DNA of 5,167 nucleotides from Acidobacteriota bacterium (GTDB lineage: Bacteria > Acidobacteriota > Terriglobia > Terriglobales > Acidobacteriaceae), in contig QIAS01000339.1 of NCBI GenBank assembly GCA_003225615.1, forward strand, positions 1 to 5,167. Direction: 5' to 3'. Within the stretch, counting starts at the first letter, position 1; each line of letters begins with the position of its first letter. The notes under the pieces were generated by a model. It was not told the origin of the DNA. It saw only the letters and a program-made list of their open reading frames with translations, and did no database searches. A program made the position numbers and the translations under genes. Of the stretch, positions 1-5,167 are shown in pieces.

Positions 1-275
1 AAAGCGCGCACCAGACGGGCGAAGTCATCGACCGTAACCTTACTGGAGAAATTAATGCTGGCAAGTCCCGCCGTGGTCAGCAACTGCGCGAAGCTGCGCT
101 CAGACTGCCCACTTTCCAGGGGCACCCCGTCCAGCAACAGCTTGCTGCCCGAAACACCCAGCAGGAAACCGCCATCGCCGGTTTTGGGCAGGGCCGACTG
201 CAATTCATTCCAACAAACCTCGAACTGGCCTTCGGTACGCTTGTGATTGAAGCCGTACATGCGTACGTACTTCAC
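1..275 (-). CDS. Hypothetical protein, N-terminal part (runs off left edge)
   Basis: This minus-strand frame is open from the left edge to a TAA near 384, and its translation looks like real protein. It begins with an amphipathic helix (around LNILVKYVRMYGF, then HKRTEGQFEVCWNEL). A beta-rich stretch follows (GFLLGVSGSKLLLDGVPLE), then SERSFAQLLTTAGLASINF and VDDFARLVRAF at the edge. The pattern resembles a sensory or regulatory N-terminal module seen ahead of other domains in some environmental bacteria, but I cannot name the family and the C-terminal part is missing. The coordinate given uses the first usual start, GTG at 275; ATG at 260 is the next. Neither has a good Shine-Dalgarno. Coding-like residues (ASAFVHS) continue upstream in frame, and an AGGAG at 361-357 sits 6 nt before an in-frame ATC at 350, so the true start may be non-canonical. 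Confidence 0.6.
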   Translation of the reverse strand, partial: MKYVRMYGFNHKRTEGQFEVCWNELQSALPKTGDGGFLLGVSGSKLLLDGVPLESGQSERSFAQLLTTAGLASINFSSKVTVDDFARLVRA

Positions 276-566
276 CAGGATATTGAGGCTGTGGACAAAA
301 GCGCTCGCTGAGGCGGTACGGCCCTCTCTGTTTGTCGGCGGAGTTAAGATAGGCCGCTCCTGACAGGCGGATTACTGGTTAAGATTAAAGTCAAAAGGTA
401 AGCAGTGCATGTTACGGAGGTAACGATTTTTGCGGCCGAAAGGCCGTCATCAACGGGATCAAGCAGGCGCCAGCGTTCCGCGGGGTATGTGAGCAGTCAA
501 AAGGAGAGGTTAGCCAGTCAGTCACTTCCATCGATAGGCGTCTGCTATTAAAACTTGAAGCTGCTT
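276..566. other. Intergenic gap with two short hairpins
   Basis: No complete gene is recognisable between the two divergent coding regions. Two small stem-loops lie close together: GTTAC-GGAG-GTAAC at 411-424, which places GGAG in the loop, and CGGCC-GAAA-GGCCG at 433-446, a GNRA tetraloop hairpin. Neither is followed by a T-tract on either strand, so they do not look like terminators. An AAAAGGAGAGG stretch at 499-509 resembles a ribosome binding site, but no usual start codon follows at a suitable distance. The left end (276-350) may still be coding on the minus strand. I see no riboswitch consensus and no strong promoter. Confidence 0.4.
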
Positions 567-1118
567 ATGACGCACGCCCAATTGGTTGATATGGCTGTGA
601 AGTGGCTACGCAGCTACGGCTGTGGTGTGGTGCTTTCCGAGCAGGCTTGCGCGAGCGGTGAGATGCCGGATGCGATTGGGTGGAAGCGCCCGTGCCACTC
701 CGTCGTGGTGGAGTGCAAAATCACGCGGGGGGATTTTCTGGCAGACCGCTGCAAGCCGTTCCGCGAGAAACCGGAAATAGGGGTGGGATGTGAACGCTTT
801 TACCTGGCACCGGTTGGGCTGATTAGGCCGGAAGAACTGCTTGCGGGTTGGGGACTACTGGAGAGTCGCGGGCGGAAGGTTGAAGTGGTGCATGCGTCGG
901 AGAAGAATATGCGCGGGGGGAAAGGGTTTCGCTACGAAATGAATCTCCTGTTGGCCAGCCTGCGGCGCGTGGAGGTCCGCATCGAGCCGCAGACCATCAC
1001 GGAATTTCTGAAATGGAAGAATCGCATGGCGGAATACAACCGCGGTAGACTGCCAAAGGGAATAACCGCGGCTGAAGACGAGCCGAACGTTTATCTTGAC
1101 CAACTGACGTCGTCCTGA
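567..1118 (+). CDS. Small PD-(D/E)XK-like (restriction-fold) protein
   Basis: This encodes a cytoplasmic protein of about 183 residues with no signal peptide or membrane segment. The N-terminus (THAQLVDMAVKWLRSYGCGVV) forms the usual opening helix and strand. A Glu in VVLSEQ, then PDAIGW and VVVECKITRGDFLADR, match the E...D...ExK arrangement of the PD-(D/E)XK nuclease fold. Counted from the ATG, these are about E25, D35, E49 and K51. The DFLADR...PFR and FYLAP...LL.GWGLLE segments recall the MmcB-like group of putative DNA repair nucleases, in which ExK is followed by DFxxD, a predicted helix and FYFAVP. I chose ATG 567 because GAAG lies about 7 nt upstream and the family-like sequence begins there. 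TTG 555 is also in frame, directly after an in-frame TAA, but has no Shine-Dalgarno. No methylase or other restriction partner is adjacent, so the role is unproven. It could be a DNA repair or housekeeping nuclease, or a remnant of a mobile element. Confidence 0.8.
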   Translation: MTHAQLVDMAVKWLRSYGCGVVLSEQACASGEMPDAIGWKRPCHSVVVECKITRGDFLADRCKPFREKPEIGVGCERFYLAPVGLIRPEELLAGWGLLESRGRKVEVVHASEKNMRGGKGFRYEMNLLLASLRRVEVRIEPQTITEFLKWKNRMAEYNRGRLPKGITAAEDEPNVYLDQLTSS

Positions 1119-1586
1119 GTGGAATCGACAAAATATCCGCCCCTCCTCATGGATCGAAGCTGACAGCGCTGCCTGCGCGACATCGGTGTTACACGCACAT
1201 TGGGGAAGAGAAAAACCGGGCTGGTTGGCCCGGTCTCTCGGCGTCGAGTTGAGATGCGGTTACATTTCAGCGCGGCGCGGCTGGCGCCGGGGTGCGCTTT
1301 CCGGCCTCGGTTCGACCGGCTGGTGCTGCTCGGCACTCCGCGTGCCAGGAAAAAGCTCAGAGGAGTGAGGAGAACACTACGGAGAGAGCAACCCATGTGC
1401 CAGTTGCGAAGGCGATGGAATACTGCAACAAAGGCTAGTAAGTAACTGCATTCGCGGGCTTTATGGCATGGCTACAAAGGGATAGGCGGGGTGTGAATTC
1501 AGGCTTTCCAGTGGGAAGAAAAAAGTTTGCACACTTTGGAAAGAGGGATTGACCAAGACAGGGGACGTGACAGAAGTCCCAAGAAA
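1119..1586. other. Gene-poor stretch downstream of recR
   Basis: This is about 468 bases between two converging genes. Open frames exist on both strands, but their products are Arg/Ser/Gly-rich and resemble no family I know, so I call no gene. Structured elements are the minus-strand terminator at 1211-1234, a short GGGAC/GTCCC stem at 1562-1580 just after the recR stop with no T-tract, and a CTTTCCA/TGGAAAG inverted repeat at 1504-1510 and 1537-1543. A 16-codon plus-strand frame at 1395-1445 follows GGAGAG by 8 nt but has no other support. The stretch is either the long 3' tail of the recR transcript or an unrecognised small RNA. Confidence 0.4.
1211..1234 (-). terminator. Factor-independent terminator for leftward transcripts
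   Basis: Read on the minus strand, a perfect 7-bp GC-rich stem (ACCGGGC / GCCCGGT) closes a 6-nt loop, CAACCA, and runs directly into five T residues (1215-1211). On the plus strand the T-tract is missing (the 3' side reads CTCTCGG), so the element acts on minus-strand transcripts. The nearest upstream minus-strand gene is recR, whose stop lies about 350 bases away. It is therefore probably the end of the dnaX-ybaB-recR transcript, or of a small RNA encoded between. Confidence 0.7.
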
Positions 1587-2186
1587 CTACAACTCGCGGC
1601 GGCCTTCCATGGCTTTGAGCATAGTGATTTCGTCCGCGTATTCGATATCGCTGCCTACGGGGATTCCCATGGCGATGCGAGTGATCTTCACTCCGGGACG
1701 TTTTAATTGTTGGGACAGATAGGCTGCGGTCGCCTCGCCTTCCACAGTGGGATTGGTCGCAATAATCACTTCGTCCACCTGATCATTTTCCACACGGCGT
1801 AACAGGTTGCTGATCCTGAGCTGCTCGGGGCCGACTCCATGCAGCGGAGAAATAGAACCGTGCAGGACATGATAGACACCGTTAAAGTGCTTGGTTTTTT
1901 CAACGGCAGCTATGTTGGTAGGCTCCTCGATCACGCAAACCTGGCGCTGGTTGCGGGTGGCGCTGGCACAATAAACGCAAGGATCAACATCGGTAATATT
2001 GTTGCAGATGGAGCAGAGGCGCAGGCTGGCTTTCACATCGCGCACGGCAGCGGCCAGCGCCTCGGCATCGTCGTCGCTGGAGCGCAGAATGTGAAACGCG
2101 AGCCGCTGCGCGGTCTTGCTGCCGATGCCCGGCAGTTTCTTCAGCTCGTCAATAAGGCGCGTCATCGGCTCAGCGAATCGAGACAT
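1587..2186 (-). CDS. recR: Recombination mediator protein RecR
   Basis: RecR (199 residues, the normal family length) works with RecF and RecO to load RecA onto SSB-coated single-stranded DNA at gaps. It forms a ring-shaped clamp that binds DNA but has no nuclease or topoisomerase activity. The domains appear in the expected order. A helix-hairpin-helix covers residues 10-35 ([19 protein letters not shown]). A four-cysteine zinc site is formed by C58, C61, C70 and C73. A TOPRIM domain starts near 81, with VIEEP (E87), [12 protein letters not shown] at 109-120 and [13 protein letters not shown] at 145-157. The C-terminal segment is [23 protein letters not shown]. All key residues are present. 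The gene is last in the cluster, 61 nt after ybaB. Its ATG has no Shine-Dalgarno; a TATAAA box lies 7 nt upstream, so an internal promoter or leaderless translation is possible. Confidence 0.98.
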   Translation of the reverse strand: MSRFAEPMTRLIDELKKLPGIGSKTAQRLAFHILRSSDDDAEALAAAVRDVKASLRLCSICNNITDVDPCVYCASATRNQRQVCVIEEPTNIAAVEKTKHFNGVYHVLHGSISPLHGVGPEQLRISNLLRRVENDQVDEVIIATNPTVEGEATAAYLSQQLKRPGVKITRIAMGIPVGSDIEYADEITMLKAMEGRREL

Positions 2187-2193
2187 AGGAAAC

Positions 2194-2199
2194 TTTATA
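2194..2199 (-). promoter_or_regulatory. Possible -10 box just upstream of recR
   Basis: TATAAA on the minus strand ends 7 nt before the recR ATG. No good -35 hexamer is visible at 16-18 nt spacing. If the box is used, transcription would start at or within a base or two of the ATG. The resulting leaderless recR mRNA would fit the missing Shine-Dalgarno. The box could equally be chance A+T in the ybaB-recR spacer, so this is tentative. Confidence 0.3.
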
Positions 2200-2247
2200 A
2201 TCGGGTGGTCGCGTAATTTTCTAGTCTATTGGGCGAGTTGGATTTTG

Positions 2248-2553
2248 TTACATTCCGCCCAGTCCCAGCCCGCTCAGCATGCCGCCCATGGTGGACTGCA
2301 TGGCCTCGTCGACCTTGCGGCCGGCTTCGTTGACGGCCGCCGTGACTAGATCCTGCAACATCTCGACGTCACCGGACTTCACCGCTTCAGGCTCGATTTT
2401 CATGCTCAACACCTGCTTGCGGCCATCCATTTTGACGGTGACGGTTCCGCCACCGGAAGAGGCCTCGACGATCGTCTCCTGCATTTTCTTCTGCATCACG
2501 TCGTACTGACGCTTGGCTTGCGACATCAGGTCTTGCAGGTTGAATCCACTCAT
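2248..2553 (-). CDS. ybaB: YbaB/EbfC family nucleoid-associated protein
   Basis: This is a small cytoplasmic DNA-binding protein of 101 residues, close to the usual family length of about 100-110. Family members form homodimers with a tweezer-like shape, bind DNA with limited sequence preference and influence nucleoid organisation and gene expression. Visible hallmarks are the N-terminal helix with LMSQAKRQYDVMQKKMQE, a central VEASSGGGTVTVKMDGRKQVLSMKIEPE beta sheet that includes the conserved Gly-rich turn, and a C-terminal helix (LQDLVTAAVNEAGRKVDEAM). A Gly/Met-rich tail (MGGMLSGLGLGGM) ends the protein. The ATG at 2553 is preceded by GAGGAA with a 4-nt gap, a normal ribosome binding site. 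Its place between dnaX and recR is the classic arrangement. Confidence 0.97.
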   Translation of the reverse strand: MSGFNLQDLMSQAKRQYDVMQKKMQETIVEASSGGGTVTVKMDGRKQVLSMKIEPEAVKSGDVEMLQDLVTAAVNEAGRKVDEAMQSTMGGMLSGLGLGGM

Positions 2554-2571
2554 GGAGTTCCTCGGAATGGT

Positions 2572-2672
2572 GAGGAAGGTTTCAAAGTTTCAAGGTCACA
2601 AAGTTTCAGGTTGAACCCCTGCTCTCTCTGACGTTTGAAACATTGCAACCTTGCAACTTTGAAACCTTTCTC
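2572..2672. repeat. Imperfect inverted repeat of 8-nt units in the dnaX-ybaB spacer
   Basis: The arms 2572-2608 and 2636-2672 pair along 37 positions with five imperfect ones (four mismatches and one G-T). The outer 18 bp are nearly perfect, and 2576-2589 is the exact reverse complement of 2655-2668. The loop is about 27 nt. Each arm is a degenerate tandem repeat with an 8-nt period: TTTCAAAG at 2580 and TTTCAAGG at 2588 on the left, CCTTGCAA at 2649 and CTTTGAAA at 2657 on the right. The structure fills most of the 119-nt spacer, starts right after the dnaX stop and ends before the ybaB ribosome binding site. No T-tract follows on the minus strand, so it is not a standard terminator. It may be a dispersed intergenic repeat, or an mRNA processing or stability hairpin. 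Confidence 0.8.
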
Positions 2673-4505
2673 TCACCGCTTATCGCGGTAATCGATGATT
2701 GTCCTTATCTCTGCGCCGAATGTCGCTTGCATGCGGCGCACTATAGGATCTTGTTCGGCGCGGCTGCGCCCACTGCCGTTTGAGGCGTTGCGGCTGGCGG
2801 CTGGTGCCGTTTGGGCTGATCCGCCGGTTACCTTTAGCTTTAGCGGGCGTCCCAGGGCTCCGCTGGCGGCTGCGGTGGCGAGTCGCTTGGCTTCGGCTCC
2901 GAGCGACATGTCAATCACCATGTTTGATGCAGCGACTTTGACCACTAGTTCGTTGCCTTCCACACTCCACTCGCCAGCCTCGAGCATAGAAACCAACATG
3001 CGATGGCCTGCTTCCGCGAGCGCGTCGAGCACGACATTGCGGACGTCGGGCGGTTTGGCAGCGAGACCCGGCTCGGAGTTTTGGATTGCCTCTGGGGCGA
3101 CTTCGGCAGCTTGCACAGCGACCGCGGCAGGTGCGGCCGATCCCATGATGACCCGCGCTGATGCCTGAACGACTGCACGCGGACTTGCGTCCGGCTCCGC
3201 GGAAAGCTCCGGTTTAGAACCAGTTTTTCGCGCAGAGTCTGCGGCAAAGGGAGAAACATTACTGACGCGAGAAGGCGGGGGCGATTCCGCGGCGCTCCGC
3301 CGTGCTTCTCCGGGTCCAGCGACCATGGTCGGTTTGCTGCCCGAGCGAATCTGTGGGCTCCCAGACGAGGTTGCGCCCGCTTCACTCAATAACTGCTCGA
3401 GAGGAAGCAGGCGCTGGGCGTGCGTCATTTTCAATAATCCGAGTTCCAAGTGGAACCGCTGCTCCTGCTTGTAGCCAAGTTCGCTATGGGTTCGCAGCAT
3501 GATTTGAAGATGCCGGGCGAGATCTTCTTCGCTGAAGAGCTCTGCTACCCGGGAGACCCGCTCGCGCTCATCCCCGGAAATCTGCAAAAGTGAAGAATCT
3601 TTCCCGGCGACTTTTGCCACTGTCGCATTGCGCAGGAAACGGACCATCTGACGCGCGAAATGCGTGGGATTATGACCTTCGCTGATCAGCTTGTCAGCCA
3701 GGCGCAGCACCTCCTCGCTCGAGCCTTGTGCGACGGCCTGCATAACTTCTTCGAGAATTCCTGAGTGAGCCGCTCCCACCAGCTGCCGAACAGTATCAGC
3801 AGTCAGCCGGTCTCCACACGAGGCGATGGCCTGGTCGAGAATGGAGAGCGCGTCGCGCATGGAACCGTCCCCAGCTTCGGCGACCAGGGCCAGCGCGTCC
3901 TCATCGGCTTTGATTTTTTCGCGCGCGGCGAGATCGCGCAGTTGTCCAAGGATTTCTTCGAAACGGACGGCACGAAAGCTGAAATGCTGGCAACGGGAAC
4001 GGATAGTCTGCGGGATGTCCTCGGGTTGGGTAGTGGCGAGCATGAAGACTACGTGTCCAGGCGGTTCCTCAAGCGTTTTTAGAAGAGCATTGAAGGCAGC
4101 ATCGGTAATTTGATGAGCTTCGTCGAGGATGTAGATTTTGAAACGGTCGCGGGCCGGGCGGTAGCGGGCGGCCTCGCGGAGTTCGCGAATTTCGTCGATG
4201 CCGCGGTTGGTGGCAGCGTCAATTTCAATGACATCCACCGAGTTGCCGGCGCGGATCTCGGTGCAGGATTCGCAAATGCCGCAGGGTTCGGTGACAGGCT
4301 TGTCAGAGGAGCGGCAGTTCAGGGCCATGGCCAAGATGCGGGCCACGGTCGTTTTCCCTATGCCACGGTGTCCGCTGAAGATGTAGCCATGGGCAGTCCG
4401 GCCTTGGTCCAGCGCGTTCTTCAGGGTGCGGGTAACGTGCTCCTGGCCGATTACCTCGGAGAACTTTTGGGGACGGTACTTACGTGCCAGGACCTGATAG
4501 CTCAT
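2673..4505 (-). CDS. dnaX: DNA polymerase III subunit gamma/tau
   Basis: DnaX is the ATPase motor of the clamp loader. It opens the beta sliding clamp, loads it onto primed DNA and, as tau, couples polymerase cores at the fork. The product has 610 residues. The AAA+ part is complete: YQVLARKYRPQKFSEVIGQEHV at the N-terminus, Walker A GHRGIGKT at 45-52, zinc-site cysteines C64, C75, C78 and C81, Walker B ILDEAH at 126-131, sensor 1 around T158-T159 and the SRC arginine-finger motif at 170-172. The lid and collar helices extend to about 370. A low-complexity Ala/Ser/Pro linker (about 375-489) follows, then a C-terminal domain at about 490-560 and a short basic tail ending in IVRRMQATFGAEIRTIIDYRDKR. 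No convincing A-rich slippery site for a shorter gamma form is seen. ATG 4505 gives the conserved MSYQVLARKYRP start; it has no Shine-Dalgarno, and a TATAAT lies 14 nt upstream. Confidence 0.98.
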   Translation of the reverse strand: MSYQVLARKYRPQKFSEVIGQEHVTRTLKNALDQGRTAHGYIFSGHRGIGKTTVARILAMALNCRSSDKPVTEPCGICESCTEIRAGNSVDVIEIDAATNRGIDEIRELREAARYRPARDRFKIYILDEAHQITDAAFNALLKTLEEPPGHVVFMLATTQPEDIPQTIRSRCQHFSFRAVRFEEILGQLRDLAAREKIKADEDALALVAEAGDGSMRDALSILDQAIASCGDRLTADTVRQLVGAAHSGILEEVMQAVAQGSSEEVLRLADKLISEGHNPTHFARQMVRFLRNATVAKVAGKDSSLLQISGDERERVSRVAELFSEEDLARHLQIMLRTHSELGYKQEQRFHLELGLLKMTHAQRLLPLEQLLSEAGATSSGSPQIRSGSKPTMVAGPGEARRSAAESPPPSRVSNVSPFAADSARKTGSKPELSAEPDASPRAVVQASARVIMGSAAPAAVAVQAAEVAPEAIQNSEPGLAAKPPDVRNVVLDALAEAGHRMLVSMLEAGEWSVEGNELVVKVAASNMVIDMSLGAEAKRLATAAASGALGRPLKLKVTGGSAQTAPAASRNASNGSGRSRAEQDPIVRRMQATFGAEIRTIIDYRDKR

Positions 4506-4519
4506 GTGGTCAAAGGTCG

Positions 4520-4525
4520 ATTATA
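4520..4525 (-). promoter_or_regulatory. Candidate -10 box of the dnaX promoter
   Basis: A perfect TATAAT on the minus strand lies 14 nt before the dnaX ATG. Transcription would then begin about 6-8 nt ahead of the start codon and give an almost leaderless mRNA, in line with the missing Shine-Dalgarno (the bases before ATG read GACCAC). No recognisable TTGACA-like -35 is present at 17-18 nt spacing (the bases there are CCTCTC or TCCTCT), so an activator or a strong reliance on the -10 would be needed. Confidence 0.5.
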
Positions 4526-4610
4526 CGTGAAGGGGAGCAGTGGAGAGGACGCGGCTTTGGCCATTTTGCCTGGAAAGGCGGGTAAGGCGGCCGAACTCGG
4601 GCTTGAGCTC

Positions 4611-4653
4611 GGGGCCCGGGCAAGGCTTAGTGTTTACGAAGCCCCCGGGGCCC
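4611..4653. other. Strong GC-rich hairpin in the dnaX/STAS divergent region
   Basis: The segment can fold into a stem of about 14 bp. GGCTT (4624-4628) pairs with AAGCC (4639-4643). After a 3-nt bulge, CCCGGG (4615-4620) pairs with CCCGGG (4644-4649), and after one G-G mismatch GGG pairs with CCC at the base. The loop is AGTGTTTACG. No T-tract follows on either strand, so it is not a clear terminator. It lies midway between the two divergent genes and could be a regulatory structure, a binding site or part of a transcribed leader of the STAS gene. A 10-bp palindrome, CTTGCGCAAG, lies nearby at 4691-4700. Confidence 0.45.
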
Positions 4654-4754
4654 AGGATGGGCTTGGCGGCAGCTTGGAGCTGAGGAAATCCTTGCGCAAG
4701 CTGCGCCTTCGCGATAGGCTTTGGGGCGGGGAATGGGCCTGTTTTAGCGGGCTG

Positions 4755-4762
4755 AAGGAGGG
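4755..4762 (+). promoter_or_regulatory. Shine-Dalgarno fixing the GTG start of the STAS gene
   Basis: AAGGAGGG is close to a full anti-Shine-Dalgarno match and lies 5 nt before GTG 4768. It settles the start, because no in-frame ATG occurs near the N-terminus of the conserved STAS fold. Confidence 0.8.
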
Positions 4763-4767
4763 CTCCG

Positions 4768-5124
4768 GTGCAACTCAGAATTAGTACTCGGACGGTGGAT
4801 GGCGTGCTGGTGGTAGATTGCCATGGCCGCATTGTTTTTGGTGAGGAATCGTCCAGCTTGCGGGATACGGTGAAGAAACTCATTCTGGAAAATAACCGTA
4901 TTGTGCTGAACCTGGCTGTGGTGAATTATATCGATTCGGGCGGGCTCGGGACGCTGGTGGCTCTGTACACCACGGCTCGCAATGCCGGTGGGGCAGTCAA
5001 ACTGGCTAATTTGACGCCACGGGTGGGAGATTTGCTCCAGGTCACGAAGCTGGTAACGATTTTCGAAGTCTACGAGAATGAAGAGCAGGCGATCCAATCT
5101 TTTGGCACAGGAGTAGCTGCCTAG
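4768..5124 (+). CDS. STAS-domain anti-sigma factor antagonist (SpoIIAA/RsbV-like)
   Basis: This is a single-domain cytoplasmic protein of 118 residues, the usual size for bacterial anti-sigma factor antagonists. The STAS fold is visible in order: the strand MQLRISTRTVDGVLVVDCHGRI, the helix around SSSLRDTVKKLI, the strand RIVLNLAVVNYIDSGGLGTLV, the helix LVALYTTARNAGG, the strand AVKLANLTPRV and the C-terminal helix. The motif YIDSGGLG (residues 54-61) carries Ser57, the expected phosphorylation site, preceded by Asp56. In this family the unphosphorylated form binds a serine kinase anti-sigma factor and frees the sigma factor, and phosphorylation switches it off. No kinase, phosphatase or sigma gene lies in the window, so its partner is elsewhere or beyond the right edge. 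It is transcribed divergently from dnaX and is probably functionally separate from it. Confidence 0.93.
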   Translation: MQLRISTRTVDGVLVVDCHGRIVFGEESSSLRDTVKKLILENNRIVLNLAVVNYIDSGGLGTLVALYTTARNAGGAVKLANLTPRVGDLLQVTKLVTIFEVYENEEQAIQSFGTGVAA

Positions 5125-5167
5125 TATCCGTCGTCGCGGGCGCAGCGTGCATGCCGCGCCCCAATCC

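Noticed and set aside
55..246. Plus-strand frame of 63 codons at the left edge
   Set aside because: It is antisense to the minus-strand partial gene, whose translation looks far more like real protein.
1300..1330. GGTTCGACC resembling a tRNA T-arm
   Set aside because: No matching acceptor stem, anticodon arm or D-arm can be built around it on either strand.
1091..1396. Minus-strand open frame of 101 codons between recR and the nuclease-like gene
   Set aside because: It runs through the terminator hairpin and the end of the opposite gene, and its Arg/Ser-rich product has no recognisable features.
1395..1445. A 16-codon plus-strand frame behind GGAGAG
   Set aside because: It is too short to judge, its product is unrecognised and no promoter or conservation evidence is available.
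2945..3385. Long open frame (146 codons) in the +1 frame of the dnaX linker, suggesting a programmed frameshift
   Set aside because: The linker is GC-rich low-complexity sequence, which often opens other frames. The only A-run nearby (five A's around 3226-3230, minus strand) is not in slippery-site phase.
4506..4767. Possible SRP (4.5S-like) RNA gene upstream of dnaX, a common neighbour in other bacteria
   Set aside because: The hallmark GGAAGGAAGCA-type domain IV sequence is missing on both strands; only a generic GC-rich hairpin is present.
4110..4784. Long plus-strand open frame (224 codons) antisense to dnaX
   Set aside because: It mirrors the codon pattern of dnaX, runs through the divergent intergenic region and overlaps the STAS start; its product resembles no family.

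Overview
The window is an ordinary bacterial chromosomal segment of moderate-to-high G+C. Its core is the replication/repair cluster dnaX-ybaB-recR, read leftward (minus strand) from about 4505 to 1587. The order clamp-loader gene, YbaB/EbfC nucleoid protein, RecR is widely conserved in bacteria. The style of the flanking genes, a lone STAS-domain anti-sigma antagonist, a short restriction-like-fold protein and a regulatory-looking partial gene, together with intergenic repeats built from TTTCAAAG/TTTGAAAC-like units, makes me lean to Acidobacteriota. That assignment is inference and cannot be proven from this sequence.

Left part (1-1586). Positions 1-275 hold the N-terminal part of a minus-strand gene that runs off the left edge. 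Its reading frame extends upstream of the first usual start, which raises a start-site question. A 290-base gap with two small hairpins follows. Then comes a plus-strand gene (567-1118) for a compact PD-(D/E)XK-like protein. Between it and recR is a gene-poor stretch of about 470 bases. It holds one convincing factor-independent terminator, oriented to stop leftward transcripts coming from recR.

Centre (1587-4505). recR, ybaB and dnaX are full length with their key motifs intact. Between dnaX and ybaB lies a roughly 100-bp imperfect inverted repeat made of degenerate 8-nt units, the most distinctive non-coding structure here. dnaX and recR lack Shine-Dalgarno sequences and have TATAAT-like boxes just upstream of their ATGs, which suggests very short leaders. 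ybaB has a normal ribosome binding site.

Right part (4506-5167). A 262-bp divergent intergenic region with a strong GC-rich hairpin separates dnaX from a plus-strand STAS protein gene (4768-5124) with a strong Shine-Dalgarno and a GTG start.

Functionally, DnaX loads sliding clamps at the replication fork, YbaB binds the nucleoid and RecR acts in RecFOR recombination repair. The STAS protein is probably a separate partner-switching regulator. I see no defence island, CRISPR, transposase, tRNA or rRNA, and no clearly new multi-gene system.
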